Shown: one piece after another, positions 15,560-24,039 of the stretch
Position numbering within the stretch: position 1 is the stretch's first letter
How the letters are laid out: the number at the start of each line of letters is the position of its first letter
NCBI GenBank assembly: GCA_910578815.1
Contig: CAJTSE010000001.1
Location: 124,001 to 188,000, forward strand
Source of the DNA: an uncultured Acetatifactor sp.
GTDB lineage: Bacteria > Bacillota > Clostridia > Lachnospirales > Lachnospiraceae
Reading direction: 5' to 3'
Length of the DNA: 64,000 bases
Made by a program: the position numbers and the translations under genes
Notes under the pieces: model-generated
Told to the model about the DNA's origin: nothing
The model's database searches: none
What the model saw: only the letters and a program-made list of their open reading frames with translations

Positions 15560-17986
15560 ATGAACCGATTATACAAAGGAAATTTTCTGTTCCTGTTACT
15601 GGTTTTCGCCCTGCTCTGCGGCTGTGGCACACCGGGGAACAAGACCGCAGACAACGGGGATAGGCAGCCCTCTGCCTCGAATTCCGAAACTCCTTCCGAG
15701 CCGGAGGCCGTTTATGATCTGATGCAGGAAAAGTGGGCCCCGGAAAAGACCGATGTCGAGATCACTCCCTGGAGCGTGGCAAACTGCCTGGAGATTGCCA
15801 TGCCCAATCCCGCAGATGCAGACTTTTCCTCCTTCTACAGCGCTGTAGAGGGTTCCTGCCATTATCTGCTGACAGACCAGGTCTGGGTGGAAATAGATCC
15901 CGTTACCCAGCAGGCTCTGCAGACCGCTCACAGCTTCAGCCTGACCACAACGGATGTGAACAGCAATGAATCCGTCATGGAAATTTTTGAGCTTCAGCCG
16001 GCGCCCGCAGCCTCTCCGGAGGAAACGGCGGCAGCTTTTCTGCAGGCTTTTCAGGATAATCTGGCTGTGATTACAGGTATGGATGTCTCTGGCGGCAGCA
16101 TTTATCTGTTCTTTCAACAGAGTACACCTGAACATTCGGAAACCACTCATTATTACAGGGTCCGTACAAATACGGAAGGACTCATAGAAGAAGTTACGGA
16201 TTTATTTCCTGCCCTGCAGTCAGCAGGTATCATCCCAGAGGATAATATACTGCTTCCGGGAGGAAAATGTGACGGTGCAGGACGGTGCTATCTCGGAGAT
16301 GCTTTTATGAACCGGATCTGTATCATTGACCAGGACGGCAGTCTGCTGACCGTTCTGGAAGATCCCACCGGTTTGGGAAAGCCTCTTGCCTGTATCGGTA
16401 AGCTGCCGGAAGGCACTCCCCTGTATGCCTGTGCAGATTTTCAGGGGCAAAGCCTGTCTGTCTTAAGCTTTGACGGTCAGGAAGGCAGGGAGCTTTACCG
16501 GGGAGAATATGATTATCTGGATCAATGTCTGCTCCGGCCAAACGGCGATCTGCTGTACGGCAGCGGCGGCAAGCTGCTTTGCTGGAACGTAGTTCGCGGA
16601 ACCCGCGAAAGGCTTTATGAAAGCAAGGAACTTAATTTTGCGGACTGCGAAGGCATTGTCTGGGGTGCGGACGAAAAGCCCTACGCCGTCTTTCAACAGG
16701 GGGACGGTACCTTCCTCTACGGATTCACCAATGAAAAAACGGAAACCGTGACAATCCGGGTGGAACAGATCAGCTTTCTGGAAAATGATTACCTGAAAAA
16801 ATGCGCCTCGGCCTATACCAGCAGGCATCCCGGTGTAGTCATTGAGGTATCCGAGCCGGAAACTGACAGGGATCTCCAGTTAAGCCGCCTCATCACCAGA
16901 CTTTCCCAGGGGGAAGGGCCTGACCTGATGCTGGTCCGCCCAAATGAACTGCTGGCCCTGCAAAAAAACGACGCCCTGGCAGACTTATCCGCGCTGCTCA
17001 CAGCCGAAGAACGGGAACCGTTCTTTCCCGGCGTGCTGGAAGCAGGTCAGATTGACGGCGGATTGTACGGCCTTGCCTGCGGTGCTTCCTTTTCCACACT
17101 GATCGTATCGGATCAGGTATGGCCTGAAGCAAGCTGGACTCTTTCCGATATTCTGACCATCATCCGGGAGCGTGAAAAATCCGGTGAGCCCCTGGAGTAT
17201 TTCCAGGCTCCCGGCATATACGATTCATCCTCCCGTGACCTCTGGGCTCTGATCCTGCAGAACCTGGACCATTCCTCCCTGCTGAACCTGCAAGCAGGGA
17301 AATGCTATTTTGATTCGGAAGAATTCCGAGAGGCGCTTGCATTCTGTAAAAAATCACACGAAACCGCCAGAGACACCCTTTCGGGCTCAGTGAATCCGGA
17401 AGAACGTCTGCTGGAAGGAAAAGTTCTTGTATGTGATGTGAGCGGAGATCTAAAAACCTTCAGCAATACCATGGCCATGCTGGGAGAAGGATACCATGCG
17501 GTTGGGTATCCCACCGCCGATGGCACAAGCGGACATCTGATACTGACAAATTATGAAGACTATGTGGCCGTAAACGCCAGGGCAGAGCACCGGGAAATTA
17601 TAGACGATTTTCTGCGCTATCTTGTAAGCTATCAGGCACAGCAGCAGTACAGCTTCAGCTGGATCCGCACGGATGTCTTAACGGACTGTGTAAAGGAAGG
17701 AGTGACCTCCTACGGCTACCCGACCCCGGTGCCGCTGTTTTCTCAGGGCAGCAGCGTAATCATTCTGGGCGGAAAGCCGGACGGCAGTTCTTATCTGCAG
17801 GAGTTTCTGGAAATGGCAGAAAGCAGCCACCCCGATAACAGTGCGCTTAACATCATCCGCAATATGATACTGGAAGAAACAGACACCTATTTTGCCGGAG
17901 ACAAAGAACTGGATGAAACCGTAAAGCTCATCCAGAACCGGGTACAGCTGTATCTTGACGAGTCCGGTAAAGTGTTCAGAAAATAA
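15560..17986 (+). CDS. Large lipoprotein with C-terminal extracellular solute-binding domain (paralogue)
   Basis: An 808-residue lipoprotein. The signal peptide ends in ALLCGC, so the Cys of GC is the likely lipid site. A beta-rich, propeller-like region (about 210-400, with DQDGSLLTVLEDPTGLGKP) precedes a family-1 solute-binding domain (about 405-805; HPGVVIEVSEPETDRD, QGEGPDLMLVRPNELLAL). It shares architecture and C-terminal motif with the protein at 3626-5977. No ABC permease is adjacent. Its promoter is at 15487-15515. It converges on the minus-strand asnB/two-component cluster with only 24 bases between stops. Confidence 0.78.
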   Translation: MNRLYKGNFLFLLLVFALLCGCGTPGNKTADNGDRQPSASNSETPSEPEAVYDLMQEKWAPEKTDVEITPWSVANCLEIAMPNPADADFSSFYSAVEGSCHYLLTDQVWVEIDPVTQQALQTAHSFSLTTTDVNSNESVMEIFELQPAPAASPEETAAAFLQAFQDNLAVITGMDVSGGSIYLFFQQSTPEHSETTHYYRVRTNTEGLIEEVTDLFPALQSAGIIPEDNILLPGGKCDGAGRCYLGDAFMNRICIIDQDGSLLTVLEDPTGLGKPLACIGKLPEGTPLYACADFQGQSLSVLSFDGQEGRELYRGEYDYLDQCLLRPNGDLLYGSGGKLLCWNVVRGTRERLYESKELNFADCEGIVWGADEKPYAVFQQGDGTFLYGFTNEKTETVTIRVEQISFLENDYLKKCASAYTSRHPGVVIEVSEPETDRDLQLSRLITRLSQGEGPDLMLVRPNELLALQKNDALADLSALLTAEEREPFFPGVLEAGQIDGGLYGLACGASFSTLIVSDQVWPEASWTLSDILTIIREREKSGEPLEYFQAPGIYDSSSRDLWALILQNLDHSSLLNLQAGKCYFDSEEFREALAFCKKSHETARDTLSGSVNPEERLLEGKVLVCDVSGDLKTFSNTMAMLGEGYHAVGYPTADGTSGHLILTNYEDYVAVNARAEHREIIDDFLRYLVSYQAQQQYSFSWIRTDVLTDCVKEGVTSYGYPTPVPLFSQGSSVIILGGKPDGSSYLQEFLEMAESSHPDNSALNIIRNMILEETDTYFAGDKELDETVKLIQNRVQLYLDESGKVFRK

Positions 17987-18010
17987 CCGGCCCCATCACC
18001 TACAGCCCCT

Positions 18011-19240
18011 TTAATATTCCAGCACCGTGACCTTATAATGGTACTGCTCATGATCCAGGGGCTCCGTTCCCCAGAAAATAACAGCCTGATCCTGCCAGAC
18101 CGTCATCCGGATCAGGCTGTCGTAATTATCCCGATACAGCACCACAGGCTCACCCTCCGGCTCTCCGTCTATCATCCGTACCCCGCTGATCTGATACCGG
18201 GAATCCTCCAGCCATTCCGTGAAAAAGACATGATCCCCATTTTCACAAATACACACTACCGGCGCATATTGCCCGTCGGCCGCCGGAAACAGCTCTCTTT
18301 TCTGCGGGTGCTCCGCGCTGATTTCCTCCACCAGACTTAAAGCTCCGTCCTCTTCCTGCACAAACAGCCCCAGGGGCGTATATTTAACAGGATAAACCGA
18401 TGCCTGTGAATACTCTGCCAGTTCCCTCTTTGTGGCGTTTTCCGTCAGCAGCCAGTTGAGCGCATCCCTGCCATGATCCTCCTGATTCACCGCTTCCTCC
18501 GGCATGGAATCGTTAAAGGTGCGGAACTGCTCCCGCACATAAATCTCCGAGCCGTCCGCATTGGGCAGCACCATCCGCCAGGAGTGCCCCTGCCCTTCCA
18601 TCAAAAACTCTGTCCGCCTCCCTTTAAAACTACTGTCCTGTGTATCCTCTGACACGCTCTCCAGATGATACTCCGTTATACACCAGTCTGCATAAGGATT
18701 CTTCGTATCTCCATTCTGCCAGGAAAGCAGCTTTGTGCCGTCATCACTCCAGACATAGGAAAAGGTCTCCTGCGGATCCTCCCATGTGTGAAGAGTCTGC
18801 CGCAGCCCTGATTCCGGAAAGAAAATCATCAGCTCCATACCACCCCCCCCATTTTCAATTTCATAGGAAACGTATCTGCCCCCCGGCGCAACGGCTATAT
18901 TACTCATATCCGCGGCCCGCTCATCGACGCAGACGCTGCTGACCACGGTATTGCTTTTCGTGTCAATAGTCTGATACAGATAGCTGCCGCCCTCCACCTT
19001 CATCAGGCAGAGCAAATCCGCGTTTTCTCCCCAGGCCAGATGCAGCCGTTGATCCTCCCGGCCGATGCCCGCATACTCCTGAATACTGTTGATGCGAAGC
19101 TTCTCCGCATCCATAACTTCCAGTTCCAGTGGGGGAAGCTCAATCACCCGGATCTGCTCTTTTTCTCCGCAGCCATTCATAACGGTTAACAGAATCACCA
19201 GCAGAAAAGCAGTGCAGGCTTTTCGTTTCATTTGCCTCAT
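18011..19240 (-). CDS. Lipoprotein of unknown function downstream of a two-component system
   Basis: A 409-residue lipoprotein with signal peptide core TAFLLVILLTVMNGC; the Cys of NGC is the likely lipid site. The mature part is beta-rich, with propeller-like phrases (VAPGGRYVSYEIENGGGGME, SYVWSDDGTKLLSWQNGD), resembling TolB/WD-like domains. The start at 19240 is preceded by AAAGGAG; the longer frame to 19306 lacks one. It follows the sensor kinase by 102 bases in the same direction, suggesting it senses or acts with that kinase. Function unknown. Confidence 0.65.
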   Translation of the reverse strand: MRQMKRKACTAFLLVILLTVMNGCGEKEQIRVIELPPLELEVMDAEKLRINSIQEYAGIGREDQRLHLAWGENADLLCLMKVEGGSYLYQTIDTKSNTVVSSVCVDERAADMSNIAVAPGGRYVSYEIENGGGGMELMIFFPESGLRQTLHTWEDPQETFSYVWSDDGTKLLSWQNGDTKNPYADWCITEYHLESVSEDTQDSSFKGRRTEFLMEGQGHSWRMVLPNADGSEIYVREQFRTFNDSMPEEAVNQEDHGRDALNWLLTENATKRELAEYSQASVYPVKYTPLGLFVQEEDGALSLVEEISAEHPQKRELFPAADGQYAPVVCICENGDHVFFTEWLEDSRYQISGVRMIDGEPEGEPVVLYRDNYDSLIRMTVWQDQAVIFWGTEPLDHEQYHYKVTVLEY

Positions 19241-19342
19241 AAATACTCCTTTTTCCAAACAGGCAGCTTTCGTTCCATACAAGCAGGAAACTGAAAGCCT
19301 GACCACCTGTCCCTAAATCATTTTGCCGCAGGCGGCGCGTCG

Positions 19343-20842
19343 TTACGCCGCCGGAAACCAAACCGTAAACACCGTTCCACCCTCCGGAATACTGCCCGCC
19401 GAAATATGCCCCCCATGCTCTTCCATGATCCTGGCCGCAATGGAAAGTCCCAGACCGGAGCTTCCCAATTCTCTGAAAAAGCCCTTGTCCACCCGGTAAA
19501 AGGGCTCAAATATCTTCTCCCTGTCTTCCCTGGGAATTTCCAGGCCCCAATTCATAACTGTGACAAAAATTCTCTCTTCCTGCCGCCGGAGCCGGATGCG
19601 GATGGGCTTTCCCCGCTCCCCATACTTGATGGCGTTGTCGATTACATTAATAAACACCTGCCGGATTCTGTCCTCATATCCCTTCACCGGAAAACACTGT
19701 TCTCCTTCCGTTTCCAGCAACAGCTCATTCTCATAACGCCTAGCCTTGATCCCCATGGACTCCGTTACGCTTTGCAGGAGCTCATCCAGCTCCAGCCTCT
19801 CCATTCTCATCTCATCCGTCTTATCCTGCAGCTCCAGAAGCTGAATTACCATCCGATGCAGCCGGCTGCTCTCCTTTAAAATATGCTCCGTTCCCGTATA
19901 AAACAGCCTTTCATCCCCCGGTCCGTTCTTCTCCATCAGCTGTGCATACCCGGAGATAGTAGTGAGAGGCGTTTTCAGCTCGTGCGTCACATTATTGTAA
20001 AATTCCTGACGACTGTTCCACAGAGCCACAATCCGCTCCCTGTCCTCTCTGATTCTGCCGATCTGATCCTCAATTACCTTTAGCATCTCCAGATAATTGG
20101 CGGCCAGCTCCCCAATCTCATCCCGGCGCCACTGAAATCCCAATTTTTCCAGAATCATGCTGCCCTGCCTGCCGTCCGTCAGACAGGCGGAAACTTCCGC
20201 CGCCCCGCGGCTCAGCCTGCGAATGGGCATCAGGATCCGATAAACCGTCAGCCAGATTACCAGGCAGATCAACGCAAAGGCCCCGGCAATGATCCCCGTC
20301 GTCTGCCGGATGGTATTCTGCTGTCCCCGGTAAAGCTCACCGTAATCAAAGGAGCAGCTGATAATACCGGCATTCTCACCGTTTATCATCACCGGTATGG
20401 AAAAAAGGACCTTACACTGCCCCTGCAGCCCGTAACGAATTGCAAAGACGCTGTCCCCCTCCAATGCTCTTTTAAAATCTACCTCCTGCCGCCGCGGCGC
20501 AAATCTCTCATCTTCGCCGGCAAGCAGCGCCCCCTTCCCGTCGCAGAGAAAAAGTTCCCGATAGCCTGCGTTCTTCAGCATCTCTTCGATCTCATCCGCA
20601 TACAGTTCAAAGCCCCTGGCGTCCAGCCTTCCCCGATTTAACAGCAATGCCTGCCTGACATAAAGAAAACAGTTGTTTCTCACCCGCAGCAGTTCTTCCA
20701 TAACCTGATTTTCCATCTGCATCCGCATCTGAATTCTCACAAAATAATCAGCCAGCAGGATTCCCGTCAAACCGATCAGCAGGATCCAGACGCTGATTCG
20801 GAATAAAATACTGTGAAGAGCCTTAACCCTTTTCCGGCACAT
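19343..20842 (-). CDS. Sensor histidine kinase
   Basis: A 499-residue membrane kinase. It has a first membrane segment (SVWILLIGLTGILLADYFV), an extracytoplasmic sensor region of about 140 residues, a second segment (GAFALICLVIWLTVYRIL), a HAMP linker, the H-box HELKTPLTTISGYAQLME, and an HATPase domain with N box (NVIDNAIKYGERG) and G box (SSGLGLSIAARIM). The start at 20842 has GGAG upstream and overlaps the end of the response regulator by 20 bases, which means coupled translation. The longer frame to 21028 would overlap the regulator heavily and is rejected. The signal is unknown. Confidence 0.9.
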   Translation of the reverse strand: MCRKRVKALHSILFRISVWILLIGLTGILLADYFVRIQMRMQMENQVMEELLRVRNNCFLYVRQALLLNRGRLDARGFELYADEIEEMLKNAGYRELFLCDGKGALLAGEDERFAPRRQEVDFKRALEGDSVFAIRYGLQGQCKVLFSIPVMINGENAGIISCSFDYGELYRGQQNTIRQTTGIIAGAFALICLVIWLTVYRILMPIRRLSRGAAEVSACLTDGRQGSMILEKLGFQWRRDEIGELAANYLEMLKVIEDQIGRIREDRERIVALWNSRQEFYNNVTHELKTPLTTISGYAQLMEKNGPGDERLFYTGTEHILKESSRLHRMVIQLLELQDKTDEMRMERLELDELLQSVTESMGIKARRYENELLLETEGEQCFPVKGYEDRIRQVFINVIDNAIKYGERGKPIRIRLRRQEERIFVTVMNWGLEIPREDREKIFEPFYRVDKGFFRELGSSGLGLSIAARIMEEHGGHISAGSIPEGGTVFTVWFPAA

Positions 20843-21509
20843 ATTTATACCCCACTCCAAATACCGTGACGATGGTTTTTTCCGCATGGAGCTTTTTCCG
20901 GAGTCTCTGAATATGAATATCCACCGTCCTCGTATCTCCCACAAAGTCATAACCCCAGACCGTATCCAGAAGCCTTGCTCTGGTAAACACCTGCCCGGGA
21001 TGATGCAGCAGGCACAGCAGCAGGTCAAACTCCTTGGGCGTCAGCTCTACCGGCTGGCCGTGCAGCGTCACGCTCCTTCCTTCTTCGCAGATCAGAGCAT
21101 CCTGCATTTTCAGCTGCTCCCTGTGCTCCTGCCCCGGCGTCTTTCCCAACCTGCGAAGAACCGCCCGAATGCGGACATTTACCTCCCTCAGGTCAAAGGG
21201 CTTTGTAATATAATCATCCGCGCCGCAGGAGATCCCGTATACCTTATCCTCCACAGCCCCTCTGGCCGTCAGCATGATCACCGGGATATTATACCTTTCC
21301 GTCAGGTATTTCAGCAGATCCACACCGCTTATATCCGGAAGCATCCAGTCCAGCAGCACCAGCTGAGGCCTGAGCGCTTCCGCTGCCTCCATCCCCTGGG
21401 CTCCCGTGTACGCGCAGTTTACCAAAAAGCCTTCCCTGCTTAAGTCATATTCCAATATATCCGCAATCGGTTTTTCATCTTCTATGATAAGGATTCTGAT
21501 CTCTTCCAC
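20823..21509 (-). CDS. Response regulator, OmpR/PhoB family
   Basis: A 228-residue regulator. The receiver domain has acidic residues in IIEDEKP, phospho-acceptor Asp54 (VLLDWMLPD) and the switch Lys in DYITKPFDLRE. The C-terminal winged helix ends with DTRTVDIHIQRLRKKL. It starts with GTG inside the last codons of asnB (28-base overlap) and overlaps the kinase start at its 3' end, so asnB, regulator and kinase are translationally chained. It probably regulates this operon or cell-envelope genes; no binding repeat was confirmed. Confidence 0.92.
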   Translation of the reverse strand: MEEIRILIIEDEKPIADILEYDLSREGFLVNCAYTGAQGMEAAEALRPQLVLLDWMLPDISGVDLLKYLTERYNIPVIMLTARGAVEDKVYGISCGADDYITKPFDLREVNVRIRAVLRRLGKTPGQEHREQLKMQDALICEEGRSVTLHGQPVELTPKEFDLLLCLLHHPGQVFTRARLLDTVWGYDFVGDTRTVDIHIQRLRKKLHAEKTIVTVFGVGYKYVPEKG

Positions 21510-23347
21510 CCTGATGCTTCTCCTTCAAAGTATATCCGATGCCACAGCAAAAAGCTGTAAACCGTCCATATTTTTCTGCTGTGATCCTCTTTCCCTGACC
21601 GATGCGCTTCCAGCAGCGCCAGCAGATAATCTCTGTGAAAATAATGAGCCGCCGTCTTCCCCGCAAATGCCTCTCTGACCTGCAGATACCAGTCATCCTC
21701 CCGCAGCCATCTGCGGATCGGCACCGGAAATCCCCGTTTTTTCCTGGCGGATACCTTCTCCGGCAGAACCTCCGCTGCTGCCCTTCGCAGCGCATATTTC
21801 GTATGGCCATGCCGGAATTTCATGTCATGAGGAAGCCTCCTGGCCGTCTCATAAACCTCCAGATCCAGAAAGGGCACACGGATCTCCAGCGAATGCGCCA
21901 TGCCCATGCGGTCTGCCTTTTTGAGGATGTCTCCCGGAAGCCAATAGCACAAGTCAATGCTCTGCATCTGATCGGCATCCGCAAGACCGCTGACACGGTC
22001 ATACAGCGGCCCCAGCAAATCTCCCGGCTGCACCACCGTCCGCCGCTTCAGCAGACACGCTCTTTCCTCCGGGTGAAAAATATAAGCATTGCCGATATAA
22101 CGCTCCCGCAGGGTCAGTGCACCCCGTTTCAGATAGCCTTTCCCCTTTATCCGCCCCGGGATTTTCCCCGCCAAAGACGCCGCCTTTTTACGGATTCCTG
22201 CCGGAAGCCACTGGATCATCTTAAGCATATCCGGCTCCAGATAAATATTATATCCGCCAAACAGCTCATCGGAACCCTCACCGGACAATACTGTTTTTAC
22301 CTTTCCGGATGCCTCCCCGGCAAGAAACCAGAGAGCTATGGCCGACGCATCCCCCAGCGGCTCGTCCAGGTACCAGACTGCCTCCGGCAGCGCCGCCGCA
22401 AATTCTTCTTTCGTAATGTATTTTCTGCAGTCACTTATCCCCAGTTCTTGCGCCAGCTTGCCGGCACTGCCCGTTTCATCATACAGGCCGCCCTCATTCT
22501 CAAAGCCTACGGTATAAGCTTCGTCACACCCAGAAACCGCTGCCAGAAGACTTGAATCCACACCCCCGGACAAAAAGCATCCCACCTTTACATCGCTGAC
22601 CAGATGCCTGTCCACCGACTGCTTTACCGCCTGCAACACCTCTCCGGCCCACTTTTTCCGAGTTCCTCCCTGTTCCGGCTCAAGCTCCGGCTCAAAATAC
22701 TTTACCACCCGCAGCTTTCCGTTTTTAAAATGCAGATAATGCCCCGGCAGGAGCTGAAAAATTCCCTTGAAAAAGGTCTCCGGTAAAACGGAATACTGGA
22801 AGGAAAGATACTGTTCCAGCGCCGCCTCATTGACTTTTCTTTGATAACCCGGATACTCCAGAATGCTCTTGATCTCAGAAGCAAATACCAGCATCTGATC
22901 CATCACCGTATAATAAAAGGGCTTGATGCCGAAAAAATCCCGGGCGGCAAACAGCTCCCCCTTTTCCTCGTCCCAGAGAGCAAAGCTGAACATTCCTCTC
23001 AGCTTCAGGAGCAGCTTACTCCCATATTCTTCATATCCGTGGAGCAATACCTCCGAATCAGAATGACTGCGGAAGCTATGCCCTTTTTTCAGCAATATCT
23101 CCCGCAGCTTAAGATAATTATAGATTTCACCGTTAAATACCAGCACCCGGTTTCCCGTCTCATTGTACATGGGCTGCATTCCCTGCTCAAGATCAATGAT
23201 GCTCAGACGCCGAAATCCAAGCGCCGCCTTCTCCGACAAATAAGCATCACCCCCATCAGGGCCCCGGTGCTTCATGATTTCCATCATCCGCTCCAGCACT
23301 TCCTCTCTTCCGTCAGCCCCGCCGATGATCCCGCATATCCCACACAT
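21482..23347 (-). CDS. asnB: Asparagine synthase (glutamine-hydrolysing)
   Basis: A 621-residue AsnB. The class II glutaminase domain starts at the catalytic Cys2 (MCGICGIIGG). The synthetase domain has the pyrophosphate loop SGGVDSSLLA and GEGSDELFGGY. It transfers ammonia from glutamine to aspartyl-AMP, or to another carboxylate in specialised relatives. Direct coupling to a two-component system and lipoprotein suggests an envelope-related amidation role, as known for AsnB-type enzymes acting on peptidoglycan meso-DAP, but this is inference. Tandem 19-base repeats precede the gene. Confidence 0.92.
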   Translation of the reverse strand: MCGICGIIGGADGREEVLERMMEIMKHRGPDGGDAYLSEKAALGFRRLSIIDLEQGMQPMYNETGNRVLVFNGEIYNYLKLREILLKKGHSFRSHSDSEVLLHGYEEYGSKLLLKLRGMFSFALWDEEKGELFAARDFFGIKPFYYTVMDQMLVFASEIKSILEYPGYQRKVNEAALEQYLSFQYSVLPETFFKGIFQLLPGHYLHFKNGKLRVVKYFEPELEPEQGGTRKKWAGEVLQAVKQSVDRHLVSDVKVGCFLSGGVDSSLLAAVSGCDEAYTVGFENEGGLYDETGSAGKLAQELGISDCRKYITKEEFAAALPEAVWYLDEPLGDASAIALWFLAGEASGKVKTVLSGEGSDELFGGYNIYLEPDMLKMIQWLPAGIRKKAASLAGKIPGRIKGKGYLKRGALTLRERYIGNAYIFHPEERACLLKRRTVVQPGDLLGPLYDRVSGLADADQMQSIDLCYWLPGDILKKADRMGMAHSLEIRVPFLDLEVYETARRLPHDMKFRHGHTKYALRRAAAEVLPEKVSARKKRGFPVPIRRWLREDDWYLQVREAFAGKTAAHYFHRDYLLALLEAHRSGKEDHSRKIWTVYSFLLWHRIYFEGEASGWKRSESLS

Positions 23348-23366
23348 AGTTTATTCCTCGCTTTTT

Positions 23367-23412
23367 CATGAGTATTTTCTTTCCATCATGAATTTTTGTT
23401 TCCATCATGAAT
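23367..23412. repeat. Tandem direct repeat upstream of asnB
   Basis: TTCCATCATGAAT occurs at 23381-23393 and again at 23400-23412, a 19-base period, with a partial third CATGAGT at 23367-23373. It lies 20-65 bases upstream of the asnB ATG. Such spacing is compatible with a regulator operator, for example for the response regulator of the same operon. Confidence 0.6.
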
Positions 23413-23483
23413 ATTTCTATGTTTGGAATTATGGCAGGCACAGGTATCCAAGGTATTGTAAAATTGTTTCTAAAGTGTAAAAA

Positions 23484-23882
23484 TCAGCAGACAGTCTGCC
23501 CGATCAGCTTATCCTCATTCAAAATATGATTTACCAGCCAGTCCGTGACCAGCTTCAGCATTTCATCTATGGCCTCATCCTGATTCTCGTCAATCGCATC
23601 CAGGTCCCAGCCGCCAATGGTTTCCCGCAGCGCGTCATGCTGGCTTACCTGAGTAAACATCCTTTTATAGCCGATGCTCTTCATGTACTCTTCTTCATGC
23701 TCAAAATGAGTAAGGGTATAATCTCTCAGTTCTTCCAGTATATGCCGGATGTTATCATATTTATCCGGGATAAACTCTTCGTTCTTCAGCATATACAGCT
23801 CATCCGCAATCTCAAAAAGCCGCTGATGCTCCCGGTCAATCTGCTCGATCCCGGTCAGAAATTTTTCACTGAATTCATACAT
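23484..23882 (-). CDS. Bacteriohemerythrin
   Basis: A 132-residue hemerythrin-like di-iron protein. The ligand pattern is present: His in DREHQRLFEIADEL, HFEHEEEYMKSIGY, QHDAL, and NHILNEDKLIG. Hemerythrins bind oxygen or protect anaerobes from it. The start at 23882 has GGGAGG nine bases upstream; the longer frame to 23993 runs through structured non-coding sequence and is rejected. Two strong hairpins lie in its 5' leader (23912-23991). It is transcribed in the same direction as the upstream flagellin but after a terminator. Confidence 0.9.
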   Translation of the reverse strand: MYEFSEKFLTGIEQIDREHQRLFEIADELYMLKNEEFIPDKYDNIRHILEELRDYTLTHFEHEEEYMKSIGYKRMFTQVSQHDALRETIGGWDLDAIDENQDEAIDEMLKLVTDWLVNHILNEDKLIGQTVC

Positions 23883-23911
23883 TATATTATCCTCCCTGCT
23901 TCTTTTATAAT

Positions 23912-23991
23912 CGAGTAGGGAAGATTTCCCCCTACTCGCCGCGCGGGGCGCACGTTGCATAAGCAACAATTTCATCTTTGCGCCCCTGCGC
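23912..23991 (-). other. Two nested/tandem hairpins in the hemerythrin leader
   Basis: First hairpin: 9-bp arms CGAGTAGGG (23912-23920) and CCCTACTCG (23930-23938). Second: a 12-bp stem with one bulge, arms 23941-23952 and 979-991 of the same kilobase (23979-23991), enclosing an inner hairpin GTTGC-ATAA-GCAAC (23954-23967). The block lies between the flagellin terminator and the hemerythrin ribosome binding site. The first hairpin resembles the palindrome at 30549-30568 near mobC. It may be a mobile repeat, an oriT relative or a structured leader. Confidence 0.6.
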
Positions 23992-24028
23992 AAAAAAAAG
24001 GACTGTTACTTTCCGCCAGCAACAGTCC
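23992..24028 (-). terminator. Terminator of the flagellin gene
   Basis: Stem arms GGACTGTT and AACAGTCC with an intervening loop, followed on the minus strand by eight T residues (23992-23999). It lies 12 bases after the flagellin stop. Confidence 0.9.
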
Positions 24029-24039
24029 CGCCGTATCTC

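Noticed and set aside
21602..22555. Plus-strand 317-codon frame opposite asnB
   Set aside because: Antisense shadow of asnB with low-complexity, Arg/His/Gln-rich translation.
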